Positions 44,722-57,194 of a stretch of DNA of 64,000 nucleotides are shown in pieces. The position numbers were made by a program, and so were the translations under genes. Position 1 is the stretch's first letter; every line of letters begins with the position of its first letter. The stretch spans positions 124,001-188,000 of the forward strand of contig NZ_FMZS01000001.1 in assembly GCF_900101265.1 (NCBI RefSeq), in the 5' to 3' direction. Under the pieces are notes generated by a model. That model was not told the origin of the DNA. It was given only the letters and a program-made list of their open reading frames with translations, and searched no databases. The DNA is from Massilia sp. PDC64 (GTDB lineage: Bacteria > Pseudomonadota > Gammaproteobacteria > Burkholderiales > Burkholderiaceae_D).

Positions 44722-44800
44722 GTATGATGCGAAGAAATACTGTATAAACATACAGTACTATTCTCATCAGGTTTTGGCAAGGTTAATCTTATTGAATGTC
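44722..44800. repeat. 79-bp SOS-promoter repeat, copy 1 (imuA)
   Basis: This stretch matches 46440-46518 without gaps at about 60 of 79 positions by hand alignment. It contains the imuA LexA box and its -35 region. The duplication extends well outside the operator. Confidence 0.75.
44738..44757. promoter_or_regulatory. LexA box and promoter of imuA-imuB
   Basis: TACTGTATAAACATACAGTA has a perfect CTGT-N8-ACAG core and symmetric TACTG/CAGTA ends. It overlaps a minus-strand promoter: TTGCCA at 44775-44780, 17-bp spacer and TACTGT at 44752-44757. Confidence 0.92.
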
Positions 44801-45008
44801 AGGTTGTGAACAATGCTGAGACTTGGTTCTGTCTGGACGATAACTATTTGACGCGGGGGAATCGTCGCCTGTCAACCTTGGGCGCCAAGCGACGCGCACT
44901 CTCGAGGTGATGTACTCCAGCTCTTGGGGGGATCGGACGGCCTGAACGGCTGATCCCGACGACATGGCCGGCAACCTGCTCTGTCAGCGGCTAACACTGA
45001 GATTTTAT

Positions 45009-45815
45009 TTATGAGCGGACTGGCGGCTCGCAGTCTGATTTTGAATGAAGTTCATAACTGCCTTTGGATTTCATGACATTTTTGGTGGCTACTTGCACAA
45101 TAATCGCCGCAGTTATGGAAGACATGAAAGAGAGCGCAAGACTGGCATGCACCAAGGTAACAGACAGAGTCAAACAGAACGTCACAAACGAATAAAGCCC
45201 GGTTACCATGCCGCAGAGCAAAGAGACTGTAAATGCAGCGCCCTGCGTTTTATGTGAAAACGCCGCCAAAACAATTGCCAGGATTGGAAAAACTGCAAGC
45301 AAGCCACTCCACGACGCACCAAGTGAGGAAGAAAACGTGGTGACAAGCACAGTCAAAATTGCGCCGGCAATCATGCGAAAAACTATTTCGGAAGCACGAA
45401 TGGAATTCGAACTGACTTGTCGGGATATCTTTGGAAAGGCATTGGAAGCGGCAACCAATGTGGAAAGCGCGATTACCAATGCAGATAATATTGACGATGG
45501 AATAAACGACAAAATCAAAGCCGCCACCAGCCATGCAAACAGCCCGCAAAACAAGGAGGGCAAGCAACGAAATCGTATGCATGCATGAGCATAGGTAATG
45601 CTGAAAGACACGGATGCGAATACTGCCGATAATGAAGCGGTTGCAGCGGCCGCAGTGAAGTTCGCACCATTCTCAAGAGCCAAAATGAACAGGATTGGCC
45701 CGGTAACGACAGGCAGCCCAGCGAGCCATCCCGCAACGTTGGCACCCCACCGTTTTCCAGCAAAGGTAATAAGCGCAAGAAACGCTGGTACGAGAAAAAG
45801 TTTTATAGTGAGCAT
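45009..45815 (-). CDS. uncharacterised multi-pass membrane protein, internally duplicated
   Basis: This 268-residue protein is very hydrophobic with about 8-9 helices. An N-terminal WGANVAGWLAGLPVVTGPIL and a later LGASWSGLLAVFPILAIVLA look like two copies of a GlpM-like unit (xGAxxxGxLAxxP). A function is not known. Its G+C is lower than its neighbours, suggesting transfer. It lies between the two SOS-promoter repeats but has no operator of its own. The 250 bases between it and the imuA promoter (44758-45008) hold nothing recognised. Confidence 0.75.
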   Translation of the reverse strand: MLTIKLFLVPAFLALITFAGKRWGANVAGWLAGLPVVTGPILFILALENGANFTAAAATASLSAVFASVSFSITYAHACIRFRCLPSLFCGLFAWLVAALILSFIPSSILSALVIALSTLVAASNAFPKISRQVSSNSIRASEIVFRMIAGAILTVLVTTFSSSLGASWSGLLAVFPILAIVLAAFSHKTQGAAFTVSLLCGMVTGLYSFVTFCLTLSVTLVHASLALSFMSSITAAIIVQVATKNVMKSKGSYELHSKSDCEPPVRS

Positions 45816-45867
45816 GCCTGATCAAGAATCGGATGATGAGGACGGGCGCGTCCTCTCGATGAAAGGC

Positions 45868-46428
45868 TCAGGCGCCGATAGCCTGGCGCCTGAGATGCTG
45901 AACAACGGGCTCCAGCTCAGGCAGCGGCGGCGCGAATTCGCAAGCCTGCGCTGCCGACGTCCAAGGGTAGCCCACGCGCTGGAGCCACGAAAATACCAGA
46001 CCAGCCGTGCTCGGCGGAAGCACCACCATGGCATGGATGGAAATCACGAGCGCACTGGCCAAACGCGGCGATCCGGAACTGAACGTCCAGTCGTAGGTGC
46101 CGCATCCGACGCGGGTGTTCTTCGTGTCCTTCTCTGTCATTCCGACGAGCCACGCGCAGGAGAACGCATCGGCAGCTTCCGGTGGGCGCGCCAGATAGAA
46201 AGAGTAGATGTTCTCGTAGGTCTTGTTGAACTGCGTGACCAGCGTATCGGCGATGGCGCCGCGCCCTTGCGTGACTGTCGGGAACGTGATGTTGCTGCAG
46301 CTATTGTCGATGTGGAGCGATGCATCGGATGTGAAAACGCAGTCCAGCAACCAGGGGCGATTTTCATCCTTGGCATGAAAGTAGTTTCGCAGGACGACTT
46401 CGGGCGTAAGCAAAGGGGAAGGAGACAT
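45868..46428 (-). CDS. NTF2/SnoaL-like protein behind a degenerate SOS operator
   Basis: This 186-residue protein fits the NTF2-like fold by pattern: an N-terminal PEVVLRNYFHAKDENRPWLL, a central GRGAIADTLVTQFNKTYENI and a late HAMVVLPPSTAGLVFSWLQR. No catalytic set could be identified. The start at 46428 (MSPSPLLTPE) is preferred over 46485, which lies upstream of the LexA-like box. The box lies 28 bases before the start and is part of the duplicated imuA-type promoter. Confidence 0.7.
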   Translation of the reverse strand: MSPSPLLTPEVVLRNYFHAKDENRPWLLDCVFTSDASLHIDNSCSNITFPTVTQGRGAIADTLVTQFNKTYENIYSFYLARPPEAADAFSCAWLVGMTEKDTKNTRVGCGTYDWTFSSGSPRLASALVISIHAMVVLPPSTAGLVFSWLQRVGYPWTSAAQACEFAPPLPELEPVVQHLRRQAIGA

Positions 46429-46439
46429 GGATGCATCCG

Positions 46440-46518
46440 GTATGATGGGAATACATGCTGCATGGTCATACAGCACGATTCCCATCGGATTTTGACAGGC
46501 TTAATCGTCTTGAATGCC
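46440..46518. repeat. 79-bp SOS-promoter repeat, copy 2
   Basis: This is the second copy of the sequence at 44722-44800, in the same orientation. It contains TGCTGCATGGTCATACAGCA at 46456-46475, with the CTG-N10-CAG core and matched T-to-C and A-to-G changes that keep outer symmetry. Confidence 0.75.
46456..46475. promoter_or_regulatory. degenerate LexA-like box upstream of the NTF2-like gene
   Basis: CTGC-N8-ACAG differs from the LexA core at one base of the left half, while the flanking pairs remain symmetric (TGCTG/CAGCA). It sits where the imuA operator sits within the shared repeat. Confidence 0.5.
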
Positions 46519-46525
46519 TACGCAA

Positions 46526-47598
46526 TCAAAACGCATGCCGTATCCCCACATCGACCGCCCCGTTCCCCGATCCCCCTTCGATGGCGCTGCCCACCGTATA
46601 GCTGGCGCCATGCCGGTTCACGATGTGCGCGATCGAGGTGTACAGCTCGGTCCGGCGCGACAGCGCATAGCGATAGCCCAGCGCGTACTGGCTCGCGTCC
46701 TGGTCCAGCGGGCCGCGGTCGTCCTTGTGGATCCACGACAGCATCCATGTGTGCGGGCCGGACGGGATCGTCGCGCCGAGCAGCATGTCGCGGCTGTCGC
46801 TCGACGCGACCGGCGTACCTGGCCGCCCGTACGGGTTCGCCGTGTTGCGCAGCAGGGAGCTGTTCAGGCCCTTGTTGACGCCGTACGCGGCATGCGCCTT
46901 CACGACGCCGAAGTCGTAGACCGCGGCCAGCACCGTGTTCTTCGCGCTCCCCAGGTTCCTGGCGGCCGCCGTGTCGTTGTTGCGGTTGTGGTAGCCGAGC
47001 CGCACGCGCAGCGGGCCGGAAGTGTAGTCGAGCGCACCGCCGAACTGCCGGCCGGCCGCGCCGTCCCCCGCCACTTCGCCGGCGCCATAGACCAGTTCCG
47101 CGCTCACGCCGCCGGCCACGGGCGACACGTATTTCAGCGAATTGTCCATGCGGCTGGCCGAGTTGCCGGTCGGGGCCATCAGGTTCTTCGTGTCGCCCGC
47201 GTAGCCGGACGCGAACGGGTCGGCCATCACCACCGTCAGGTATTGCGGCGTGTACTGGCGGCCCGCCGTCAGCGTGCCGAAGCCGCCCTGCAGGCCGACG
47301 TAGGCCTGGCGCCCGAACAGCAGCCCGCCCTGCCCCAGCGCGCCGGTGTCGGCCTGGAAGCCGCTCTCCAGCAGGAAGACGGCGGCAAGGCCGTTGCCCA
47401 GTTCCTCGCGTCCCTTGAAGCCGAGCCGCGAGCCGGCGCCCACGCCGCTCGTGATCTTGGTGACGTCGCCGCCGCTGCCGCCCGTCTCGCGGACGACGGC
47501 GACGTCGAGCAGCCCATACACGCTGACCGCCGCGCCATCCGCAGCGACGGCATTCATGCAGAGCGCGCCCAGCGCGCCGGCACACAGGATGGTCTTCA

Positions 47599-47602
<4 letters not shown>
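46526..47602 (-). CDS. general porin of the betaproteobacterial OmpC/GBP type
   Basis: This 358-residue outer-membrane trimeric porin has a signal peptide ending [20 protein letters not shown] as first strand and C-terminal VDVGIRHAF with terminal Phe. The porin constriction-loop region [10 protein letters not shown] is present. Its ATG overlaps the stop of the oxoprolinase gene by ATGA (47599-47602), so it is the last gene of that operon and probably admits its substrate. Confidence 0.93.
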
Positions 47603-51270
<3,668 letters not shown>

Positions 51271-51362
51271 GGTCTTACCTCTTCAGAAATCGGGCGCGCG
51301 CAGGCAAAGCAGTGCCCCGGCGCGCCGCGCGCGTGTACGTCGTGTGAAAAATCAGGGAAGGA

Positions 51363-52640
51363 TCAGGATTCGAGGCGCTTGCCGCGGGTCTCGGGCAGGG
51401 TCAGCGCGGCGAGGACCATGATGCCGTAGGCGCCGGCCGAGAACAGGCCGATGGCATGGCCCAGCGGGAGCGACTGGCCGGCCGCGCCGATCGCGAACGG
51501 GAACAGCGAACCGATCGCACGGCCCATGCTGTAGCAGAAGCCCTGGCCGGAACCGCGCATGCGGGTCGGGAACAGCTCGGTGAGGAAGGCGCCCATGCCG
51601 CTGAACACGCCGGAGACGAGGAAGCCGAGCGGGAAGCCGAGCACCAGCATCACGTTGTCCGTCACGGGCAGCCGGGTGTAGGCCAGCGCGATGCCCAGCG
51701 AGCCGGCGGCGAACAGGATGAAATTGCGCTTGCGGCCCAGGCGGTCCGTCAGGTAGGCGCTGACGATGTAGCCGACGTACGAGCCCGCGATGACCATGGC
51801 GAGATAGCCGCCCGTGCCCAGCACCGTCAGGTGGCGCTCGGTCTTGAGGAACGTGGGCAGCCACGTCGTGATGGCGTAGTAGCCGCCCTGTGCGCCCGTC
51901 GTCAGCAGTACGGCGCGCAGGGTCGTCGACAGCATGCGCGGCGAGAAGATCTCGGCGAAGCTGGCCTGTTCCGCGTGCTCGCCGCGGCGCTGCTCGGCCA
52001 GGAACACGTCCGGCTCGTCCACGAAACGGCGGATGTAGATGACGAAGACGGCAGGGAGGATCCCCAGCAGGAACAGCGAACGCCATGCCAGTTCGGCCGG
52101 CAGCAGCGAGAACATCAGCGCGTACAGCAGCGCGGAGACGCCCCAGCCCAGCGCCCATCCCGCCTGCACCATGCCGACGGCCTTGCCGCGGTCCTTCGCG
52201 CGGATGACTTCACCCATCAGGATCGCGCCCGCCGTCCATTCGCCGCCCATGCCGAAGCCCATCAGGCCGCGCAGCACTAGGAGCTGGTTGAAGGTCTGGG
52301 CAAAGCCGCTCAGCACCGTGAACAGCGCGAACCACAGGATCGTCAGCTGCAGCGTCTTCACGCGGCCGATGCGGTCCGACAGGATGCCGGCCAGCCAGCC
52401 GCCCAGCGACGACGTGAGCAGCGTGACGGTGCCGATCAGACCGGCGTCGCCTTTCGACAGGCCCCACGTCGCGATCAGGGTGGGAATGACGAAGCTGAGG
52501 AATTGCGTGTCCATCGCATCGAGCGCATAGCCGACCTTGCAGCCGATGAACGTGCGGCGCTCCGTTTTCGTGAGCTGGCGCAGCCAGCCGAAATGGCTCG
52601 AATCTTCCACGCGCTCCTGCGCGAGTTCCTGGGTGTTCAT
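51363..52640 (-). CDS. MFS transporter of the AAHS / sialate-like group
   Basis: This 425-residue inner-membrane protein has 12 predicted helices and the MFS signature GWLAGILSDRIGRVKTLQLT in loop 2-3. The N-terminal GCKVGYALDAMDTQFLSFVIP carries the D-x-x-D-x-Q of acid:H+ symporters. It lies 24 bp after the DUF1445 gene and 92 bp before the oxoprolinase gene. The likely substrate is a small acid such as 5-oxoproline. Confidence 0.9.
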   Translation of the reverse strand: MNTQELAQERVEDSSHFGWLRQLTKTERRTFIGCKVGYALDAMDTQFLSFVIPTLIATWGLSKGDAGLIGTVTLLTSSLGGWLAGILSDRIGRVKTLQLTILWFALFTVLSGFAQTFNQLLVLRGLMGFGMGGEWTAGAILMGEVIRAKDRGKAVGMVQAGWALGWGVSALLYALMFSLLPAELAWRSLFLLGILPAVFVIYIRRFVDEPDVFLAEQRRGEHAEQASFAEIFSPRMLSTTLRAVLLTTGAQGGYYAITTWLPTFLKTERHLTVLGTGGYLAMVIAGSYVGYIVSAYLTDRLGRKRNFILFAAGSLGIALAYTRLPVTDNVMLVLGFPLGFLVSGVFSGMGAFLTELFPTRMRGSGQGFCYSMGRAIGSLFPFAIGAAGQSLPLGHAIGLFSAGAYGIMVLAALTLPETRGKRLES

Positions 52641-52664
52641 GTCGTCTCCGTTGTCGTGATGTTT

Positions 52665-53438
52665 TTAGAGTGTCGCCAGCGAGGCGTTCGGGATGTCCGT
52701 CACCAGCATGTAGCCGGGGCGATGGGTGATCACGAACGGCAGGCGCGCCGCGCGGATCGCTTCCTGCGGCGTGACGCCGCATGCCCAGTAGACGGGCACT
52801 TCGTCCGGCATGATCTCGACGGCGTCGCCGTAGTCGGGCCGCGCCAGGTCGGCGATGCCGATCAGGCCCGGGTCGCCCAGGTGCACGGGCGCGCCGTGGA
52901 TCGCGGGATAGCGGCTCGTGATCTGGATCGCGCGGATCGCATCCTTCGCCTTCAACGGACGCATGGACACGACCATGTTGCCGCCGAACGGCCCCGCGGA
53001 TGCGTTCGGAATGTTCGTGCGGTACATGGCGATGTTGCGGTCCTGCTCGATGTGGCGCAGCGGGATGCCGTCGGCCAGCAGCATTTCCTCGAACGAGAAC
53101 GAACAGCCGATCGCGAACACGACCAGGTCGTCGCGCCACAGGTCCGTCAGCGACGCGGGCGATTCCGCCAGTTCGCCGTCGCGGTACACGTAATAGCCCG
53201 GCACGTCGGTGCGCAGGTCGACGTCGGCCCCCAGCGCCGGCACGTGCCACGCGCCCGGCTCGCCGACCGCGAGCAGCGGGCACGCCTTCGGGTTGCGTTG
53301 GCTGAACAGCAGGAAATCGTGGGCCTGCGCCTCCGGCAGGATGACGAGGTTGGCCTGGGCATAGCCGCCGCAGACGCCGGCGGTCGGCTTGCGGAACTCG
53401 CCCGCACGGACCAGGTGACGGAACTGGATCGGTTTCAT
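52665..53438 (-). CDS. DUF1445 (YcsI-type) putative hydro-lyase / D-glutamate cyclase-family protein
   Basis: This 257-residue protein is of the DUF1445 family. Motifs [32 protein letters not shown] and [13 protein letters not shown] are the family's conserved stretches. This domain forms the N-terminal part of the mitochondrial D-glutamate cyclase protein, which makes 5-oxoproline, but the activity there may lie in the other domain. Here it is the first gene of an operon with a transporter and a 5-oxoprolinase-type enzyme, consistent with a role in D-glutamate or oxoproline metabolism (inference). Confidence 0.85.
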   Translation of the reverse strand: MKPIQFRHLVRAGEFRKPTAGVCGGYAQANLVILPEAQAHDFLLFSQRNPKACPLLAVGEPGAWHVPALGADVDLRTDVPGYYVYRDGELAESPASLTDLWRDDLVVFAIGCSFSFEEMLLADGIPLRHIEQDRNIAMYRTNIPNASAGPFGGNMVVSMRPLKAKDAIRAIQITSRYPAIHGAPVHLGDPGLIGIADLARPDYGDAVEIMPDEVPVYWACGVTPQEAIRAARLPFVITHRPGYMLVTDIPNASLATL

Positions 53439-53557
53439 GATTTCTCGAGTGGTAATGACATGGAAACAAGCATAGATCCGTCTTCTCCTATCCACCAAGC
53501 CACTTATTTTTACCGCATGTGTTAAGTTTTATTAAACGCGTCGATGAACCACTCCTG

Positions 53558-53567
53558 TTATGCATAA
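53558..53567. promoter_or_regulatory. palindrome in the LysR/oxoprolinase divergent promoter
   Basis: TTATGCATAA, a perfect 10-bp palindrome, lies 16 bases before the LysR gene, in the 144-bp gap it shares with the divergent catabolic operon. It is a possible LysR-type site; no full T-N11-A motif was fixed. Confidence 0.35.
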
Positions 53568-53582
53568 AGTATTCTTTACATC

Positions 53583-54518
53583 ATGAACACCCGCTTCCTC
53601 GAAACCCTGATCACCCTCGCCCAGCTGCGCAGCGTGCGCGCCACGGCCCGCGCCATGCACGCGACGCCGGCGGCGATCTCGCTGCGGATCAAGGCACTGG
53701 AGGAAGAACTGCAGACGGAACTCATCGACCGCAGCACCCGCGAATTCCGGCTGACGCCGAACGCGGACTACCTGCTGAACCACGCGAAGGCCGTCGTGGA
53801 CGCGACGCGGCGCCTGCGCGAGGCGGCGCGCACGGAAAGCGCGGTGCGGGGCCGGTTGCGGCTGGGGGTGATCGAGACGGTGGTGCACAGCTGGCTCGCG
53901 CATTCCGTGCGCCAGCTGAACGCCAGTTTCCCGGAGCTGGAAATCGATCTCGTCGTGGACATGAGCACGACGCTGGAAAAACGTTTATTGGCGGGAGAGC
54001 TCGACCTCGTGGTCGGCATCGAGGGCGTGAACAGCAGCGAGATCACGTCCGAGCCGCTGGCCGTGTACCCGGTGCGCTGGATCGCGCGCGCCGGACTATT
54101 GTCGCCGCAGCGCGAGGGCCTGGCCCAGCGCCTGCTGCAGTTTCCGATCCTGACGTTCGGCCGCGGCACGCAGCCGCACCGGATGCTGGAAGACATCGTC
54201 ACGCGCCTCGCCAACCTGAGCGCCGTGCCGCTCGAACAGACGCGGATTACCTGCTCGCCGTCCGTCGCGGCCATCATCCAGCTGATCCGCAACGGCTTCG
54301 GCGTCGCGGCGATTCCCTGGCTGTTCGTCAGCAGCCACCTGGAGAACGGCGAATTCGTGGAAGTGCCGCTGCAGCCGGTGCCGCCACCGATCATCGTGTC
54401 GATGAGCCGCCGCACGAACGCGCCGGTGGCGGTGCATGCGGCGGCGTCCGCCGTGCGCGCGGCCTGCGCGGAGTATTGCGCGCAGGTGGACGAACGGTAT
54501 ATCGAGAGCCTGGGCTGA
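53583..54518 (+). CDS. LysR-type regulator of the oxoproline operon
   Basis: This 311-residue activator has the N-terminal helix-turn-helix (SVRATARAMHATPAAISLRI, then LEEELQTELIDRSTREF) and a substrate-binding domain of two alpha/beta lobes. It is divergent from the DUF1445-MFS-oxoprolinase-porin operon, the usual layout for a LysR regulator and its target. It ends one base before the convergent MFS gene. Confidence 0.92.
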   Translation: MNTRFLETLITLAQLRSVRATARAMHATPAAISLRIKALEEELQTELIDRSTREFRLTPNADYLLNHAKAVVDATRRLREAARTESAVRGRLRLGVIETVVHSWLAHSVRQLNASFPELEIDLVVDMSTTLEKRLLAGELDLVVGIEGVNSSEITSEPLAVYPVRWIARAGLLSPQREGLAQRLLQFPILTFGRGTQPHRMLEDIVTRLANLSAVPLEQTRITCSPSVAAIIQLIRNGFGVAAIPWLFVSSHLENGEFVEVPLQPVPPPIIVSMSRRTNAPVAVHAAASAVRAACAEYCAQVDERYIESLG

Positions 54519-54519
54519 G

Positions 54520-55827
54520 TCAGTTCTTGTGGCGGCTGAACCGGTGGCCCTGGTCGAACAGCGCGGCCAGCGCCAGCATCAGGCCCGAGCACGCGAGGAT
54601 CAGCACGACGCCGGTCGTGGAATGCGTGGCCGAACTGGCCACCGTCGACAGGGCCCACAACGGCGCCACGCCGCCGGCGAGCGCCGTGCCGATCTCGCGG
54701 CCCGTGCCGACGCCGGTCGAGCGGCTATGCACGGGGAACTGGCGGCTGAGGAAGGAGCCCTGTGGCGCGAACATCATGGGCGCCAGGATGCCGGTGCCGA
54801 CGACGAGGGCCGTGTAGACCAGCGTATTGTCGCCGCTGCTCAGCAGGGCCATGAACGGGTAGGCGAACAGCGCAGCGAGGACGCCGCCGACCACGAGGAC
54901 CTTCTTGCTGCTGAAGACATCGCACAGCCAGCCGAACAGCGGCACCGTGAACAGCGCGGCGAGACTGGCGAGCGTCACCGACAGCGACGTGACGTTGGCG
55001 GACACCCCCTTGAACTGGGTCAGGTAGGCCAGCGAGAACGTCTTGAAAATGTAGCTGAGCGCGTTGTAGCCGACCGCCACGAAGAATACGACACCGAGTC
55101 CCTTCAGGTTGAATGCGAACAGTTCGCGGAACGGCTTCTTCGTGCGCGCTTTCTCGCCCTGGAATTCCGGCGTCTCCGGCAGGCTCCGGCGCACCCACAG
55201 GCCGATCAGCACGAGCACGAAGCTGAACAGGAACGGGATGCGCCAGCCACCCGCGAGCAGGAATGCATCGCCGCCGAGCGTGAGCAGGTACACCGTCAGC
55301 GACGACAGCAACAGGCCGAGATTCAGGCCCAGCGCGGGCCATGCGCCCTGGCGGCCCCGCTTGCCGTCCGCCGCGTGTTCGTAGGACGTCACGGCGGCGC
55401 CGGCCAGTTCGGCGCCGGCGCCCAGGCCCTGCACGACGCGGATCGTCACCAGCAGCAGCGGCGCCCACACGCCGATCGCGGCATACGACGGGATCAGGCC
55501 GATGGCGGCCGTGCAGATCCCCATCAGGCAGAACGTCACGTACAGCATCTTCTTGCGGCCGTAGCGGTCGCCGAAATAGCCGAAGAAGATGCCGCCGAGC
55601 GGGCGGGCCACGAAGCCGATCGCGAACGTGGCGAAGGCTTTCATCGATGCGCCGGCCGCGTCACCCGCATCGAAGAACACCTTGCTGAACACGATCGACG
55701 CCATCGTCGCGTACAGATAAAAGTCGTACCACTCGAGCATGGACCCGACGATCGTCGCGGCGGCCACCTTGCGCAGCCGCACGGCCGCCTGTTCCGGGGT
55801 TTCCCAGTCGGGTTTGAGGATGTCCAT
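54520..55827 (-). CDS. MHS-family (KgtP-like) dicarboxylate transporter
   Basis: This 435-residue MFS protein has 12 helices and the metabolite:H+ symporter start VGSMLEWYDFYLYATMASIV. GFVARPLGGIFFGYFGDRYG is the loop 2-3 signature. The start at 55827 follows AAGGAG. It lies 43 bp after lhgO on the same strand, so 2-hydroxyglutarate or 2-oxoglutarate is a likely substrate. Confidence 0.9.
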   Translation of the reverse strand: MDILKPDWETPEQAAVRLRKVAAATIVGSMLEWYDFYLYATMASIVFSKVFFDAGDAAGASMKAFATFAIGFVARPLGGIFFGYFGDRYGRKKMLYVTFCLMGICTAAIGLIPSYAAIGVWAPLLLVTIRVVQGLGAGAELAGAAVTSYEHAADGKRGRQGAWPALGLNLGLLLSSLTVYLLTLGGDAFLLAGGWRIPFLFSFVLVLIGLWVRRSLPETPEFQGEKARTKKPFRELFAFNLKGLGVVFFVAVGYNALSYIFKTFSLAYLTQFKGVSANVTSLSVTLASLAALFTVPLFGWLCDVFSSKKVLVVGGVLAALFAYPFMALLSSGDNTLVYTALVVGTGILAPMMFAPQGSFLSRQFPVHSRSTGVGTGREIGTALAGGVAPLWALSTVASSATHSTTGVVLILACSGLMLALAALFDQGHRFSRHKN

Positions 55828-55870
55828 CGATTGTCTCCTTGTGTGTTGCGGGCCTGCTGGCCCGTCTGTT

Positions 55871-57079
55871 TCATTGCCGGTGCAGGACGTCCCGCACGAT
55901 GTATTCGGCGATCGCCAGCGACGACGTGGCGCCGGGCGACGGGGCATTGCGGATGTGGGTGACGTTGCCCTGGCGGCGGATGACGAAATCGTCGACCAGC
56001 GCGCCGTCGCGCTGCATGGCCTGCGCCCGGATGCCGCGCACGGCCGGCGTCACCGCGACGTCGGCCAGCGACGGCACGTAGCGCGCCGCCTCGCGCACGA
56101 ACACGGATTCGCTGGCGACAGTCTTCAGTTCGCGCAAGGTGGCGCGCAGGTTCTTCGACGCGAATTTCCAGAAGCCGGGGTAGGCAAGGAAGTCCGCGAC
56201 GTCGCGCAGGTTCAGGCGTTTGCCGTCGTAGTTTTCCCGGCCCAGCGAAATGAAGGCGTTCGGGCCGATGGTCATCTGGCCGTCGATGCGCTTGGTGAAG
56301 TGCACGCCCAGGAACGGAAAGCGCGGATCGGGCACGGGATAGATCAGGCCCTTGACGTGGTTTTTGAAGGCTTCGTCGATCACGTAGTACTGGCCGAAGA
56401 ACGGCACGATGCGCGGCGTCGCCGCATCGCCGGACTGCTGCGCCAGCCGGTCGGACTGCAGGCCCGAGCAGGCGATCGCATAGTCGAATTCGCGCGCGTC
56501 GACTTCGCCGCTGTCGAGTTCCACGTGCACGCTGCTGCCGCGTTCGATCAGACGGCGCACCGGCGCGTTCAGACGGATGCTGCCGCCCCGCGCCTCGATC
56601 TCGCGGGCGATGTGCCGCGCGACCTCGCCGTAGCTGACGATGGCCGTGTGCGGCGAATGCAGGGCACGGATGCCGATGCAGTTCGGCTCGATCTCGCGCA
56701 ATTCCTCCTTGCCGACGAGGCGCACGCCCGGCACGCCGTTGGCCACCGCCTTCTTGTGGATGGCATCCAGGCGCGGCAATTCCTGCTCGTCCAGCGCGAC
56801 GACGACCTTGCCGCACTCGTCGTACGGGATCGCATTCTCGAGGCAGTACCGGCGCACGAGTTCCACGCCGCGCCGGCACAGCCGCGCCTTCAATCCGCCC
56901 GGCTCGTAATACAGGCCCGCGTGCACGACGCCCGAGTTGTGGCTCGACTGGTGCTGCGCGACCGCCCCTTCCTTTTCGAATACCGTCACCGACGCGCCGG
57001 GCTCGTCCAGCAGCAGTTGCCGGGCCACGGCCAGTCCATTGATGCCGCCGCCGACGACGGCATAGCGTTTCCTGTTCAT
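55871..57079 (-). CDS. lhgO: L-2-hydroxyglutarate oxidase
   Basis: This 402-residue FAD-dependent oxidase converts L-2-hydroxyglutarate to 2-oxoglutarate, linking to the respiratory chain. The N-terminal RYAVVGGGINGLAVARQLLL is the FAD Rossmann motif, followed by HNSGVVHAGLYYEPGGLKA, a LhgO/L2HGDH hallmark. GVHFTKRIDGQMTIGPNA and RGIRAQAM are further family blocks. The start at 57079 is chosen over the frame's earlier ATGs because AAAGG lies upstream. A LysR gene is divergent. Confidence 0.93.
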   Translation of the reverse strand: MNRKRYAVVGGGINGLAVARQLLLDEPGASVTVFEKEGAVAQHQSSHNSGVVHAGLYYEPGGLKARLCRRGVELVRRYCLENAIPYDECGKVVVALDEQELPRLDAIHKKAVANGVPGVRLVGKEELREIEPNCIGIRALHSPHTAIVSYGEVARHIAREIEARGGSIRLNAPVRRLIERGSSVHVELDSGEVDAREFDYAIACSGLQSDRLAQQSGDAATPRIVPFFGQYYVIDEAFKNHVKGLIYPVPDPRFPFLGVHFTKRIDGQMTIGPNAFISLGRENYDGKRLNLRDVADFLAYPGFWKFASKNLRATLRELKTVASESVFVREAARYVPSLADVAVTPAVRGIRAQAMQRDGALVDDFVIRRQGNVTHIRNAPSPGATSSLAIAEYIVRDVLHRQ

Positions 57080-57144
57080 GCAAACCTTTCGATGTCGCTC
57101 GTGATCCATGAGCCCATCTTTGACGATCCGCATTTCTATGAAAA

Positions 57145-57186
57145 GCGAAAAATTTTCGCTAGACTTGTTTCGATAAACGAAACAAG
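57145..57186. promoter_or_regulatory. two perfect palindromes between lhgO and its LysR gene
   Basis: GCGAAAA-A-TTTTCGC (57145-57159) and CTTGTTTCG-ATAAA-CGAAACAAG (57164-57186) are perfect inverted repeats with centres 23 bp apart. They fit paired regulator-binding sites controlling both divergent genes. Confidence 0.7.
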
Positions 57187-57194
57187 ACACGCTC

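Noticed and set aside
44789..44974. 61-codon minus-strand frame between imuA and the membrane-protein gene
   Set aside because: No ribosome site, overlaps the duplicated promoter sequence, and no recognisable protein features.
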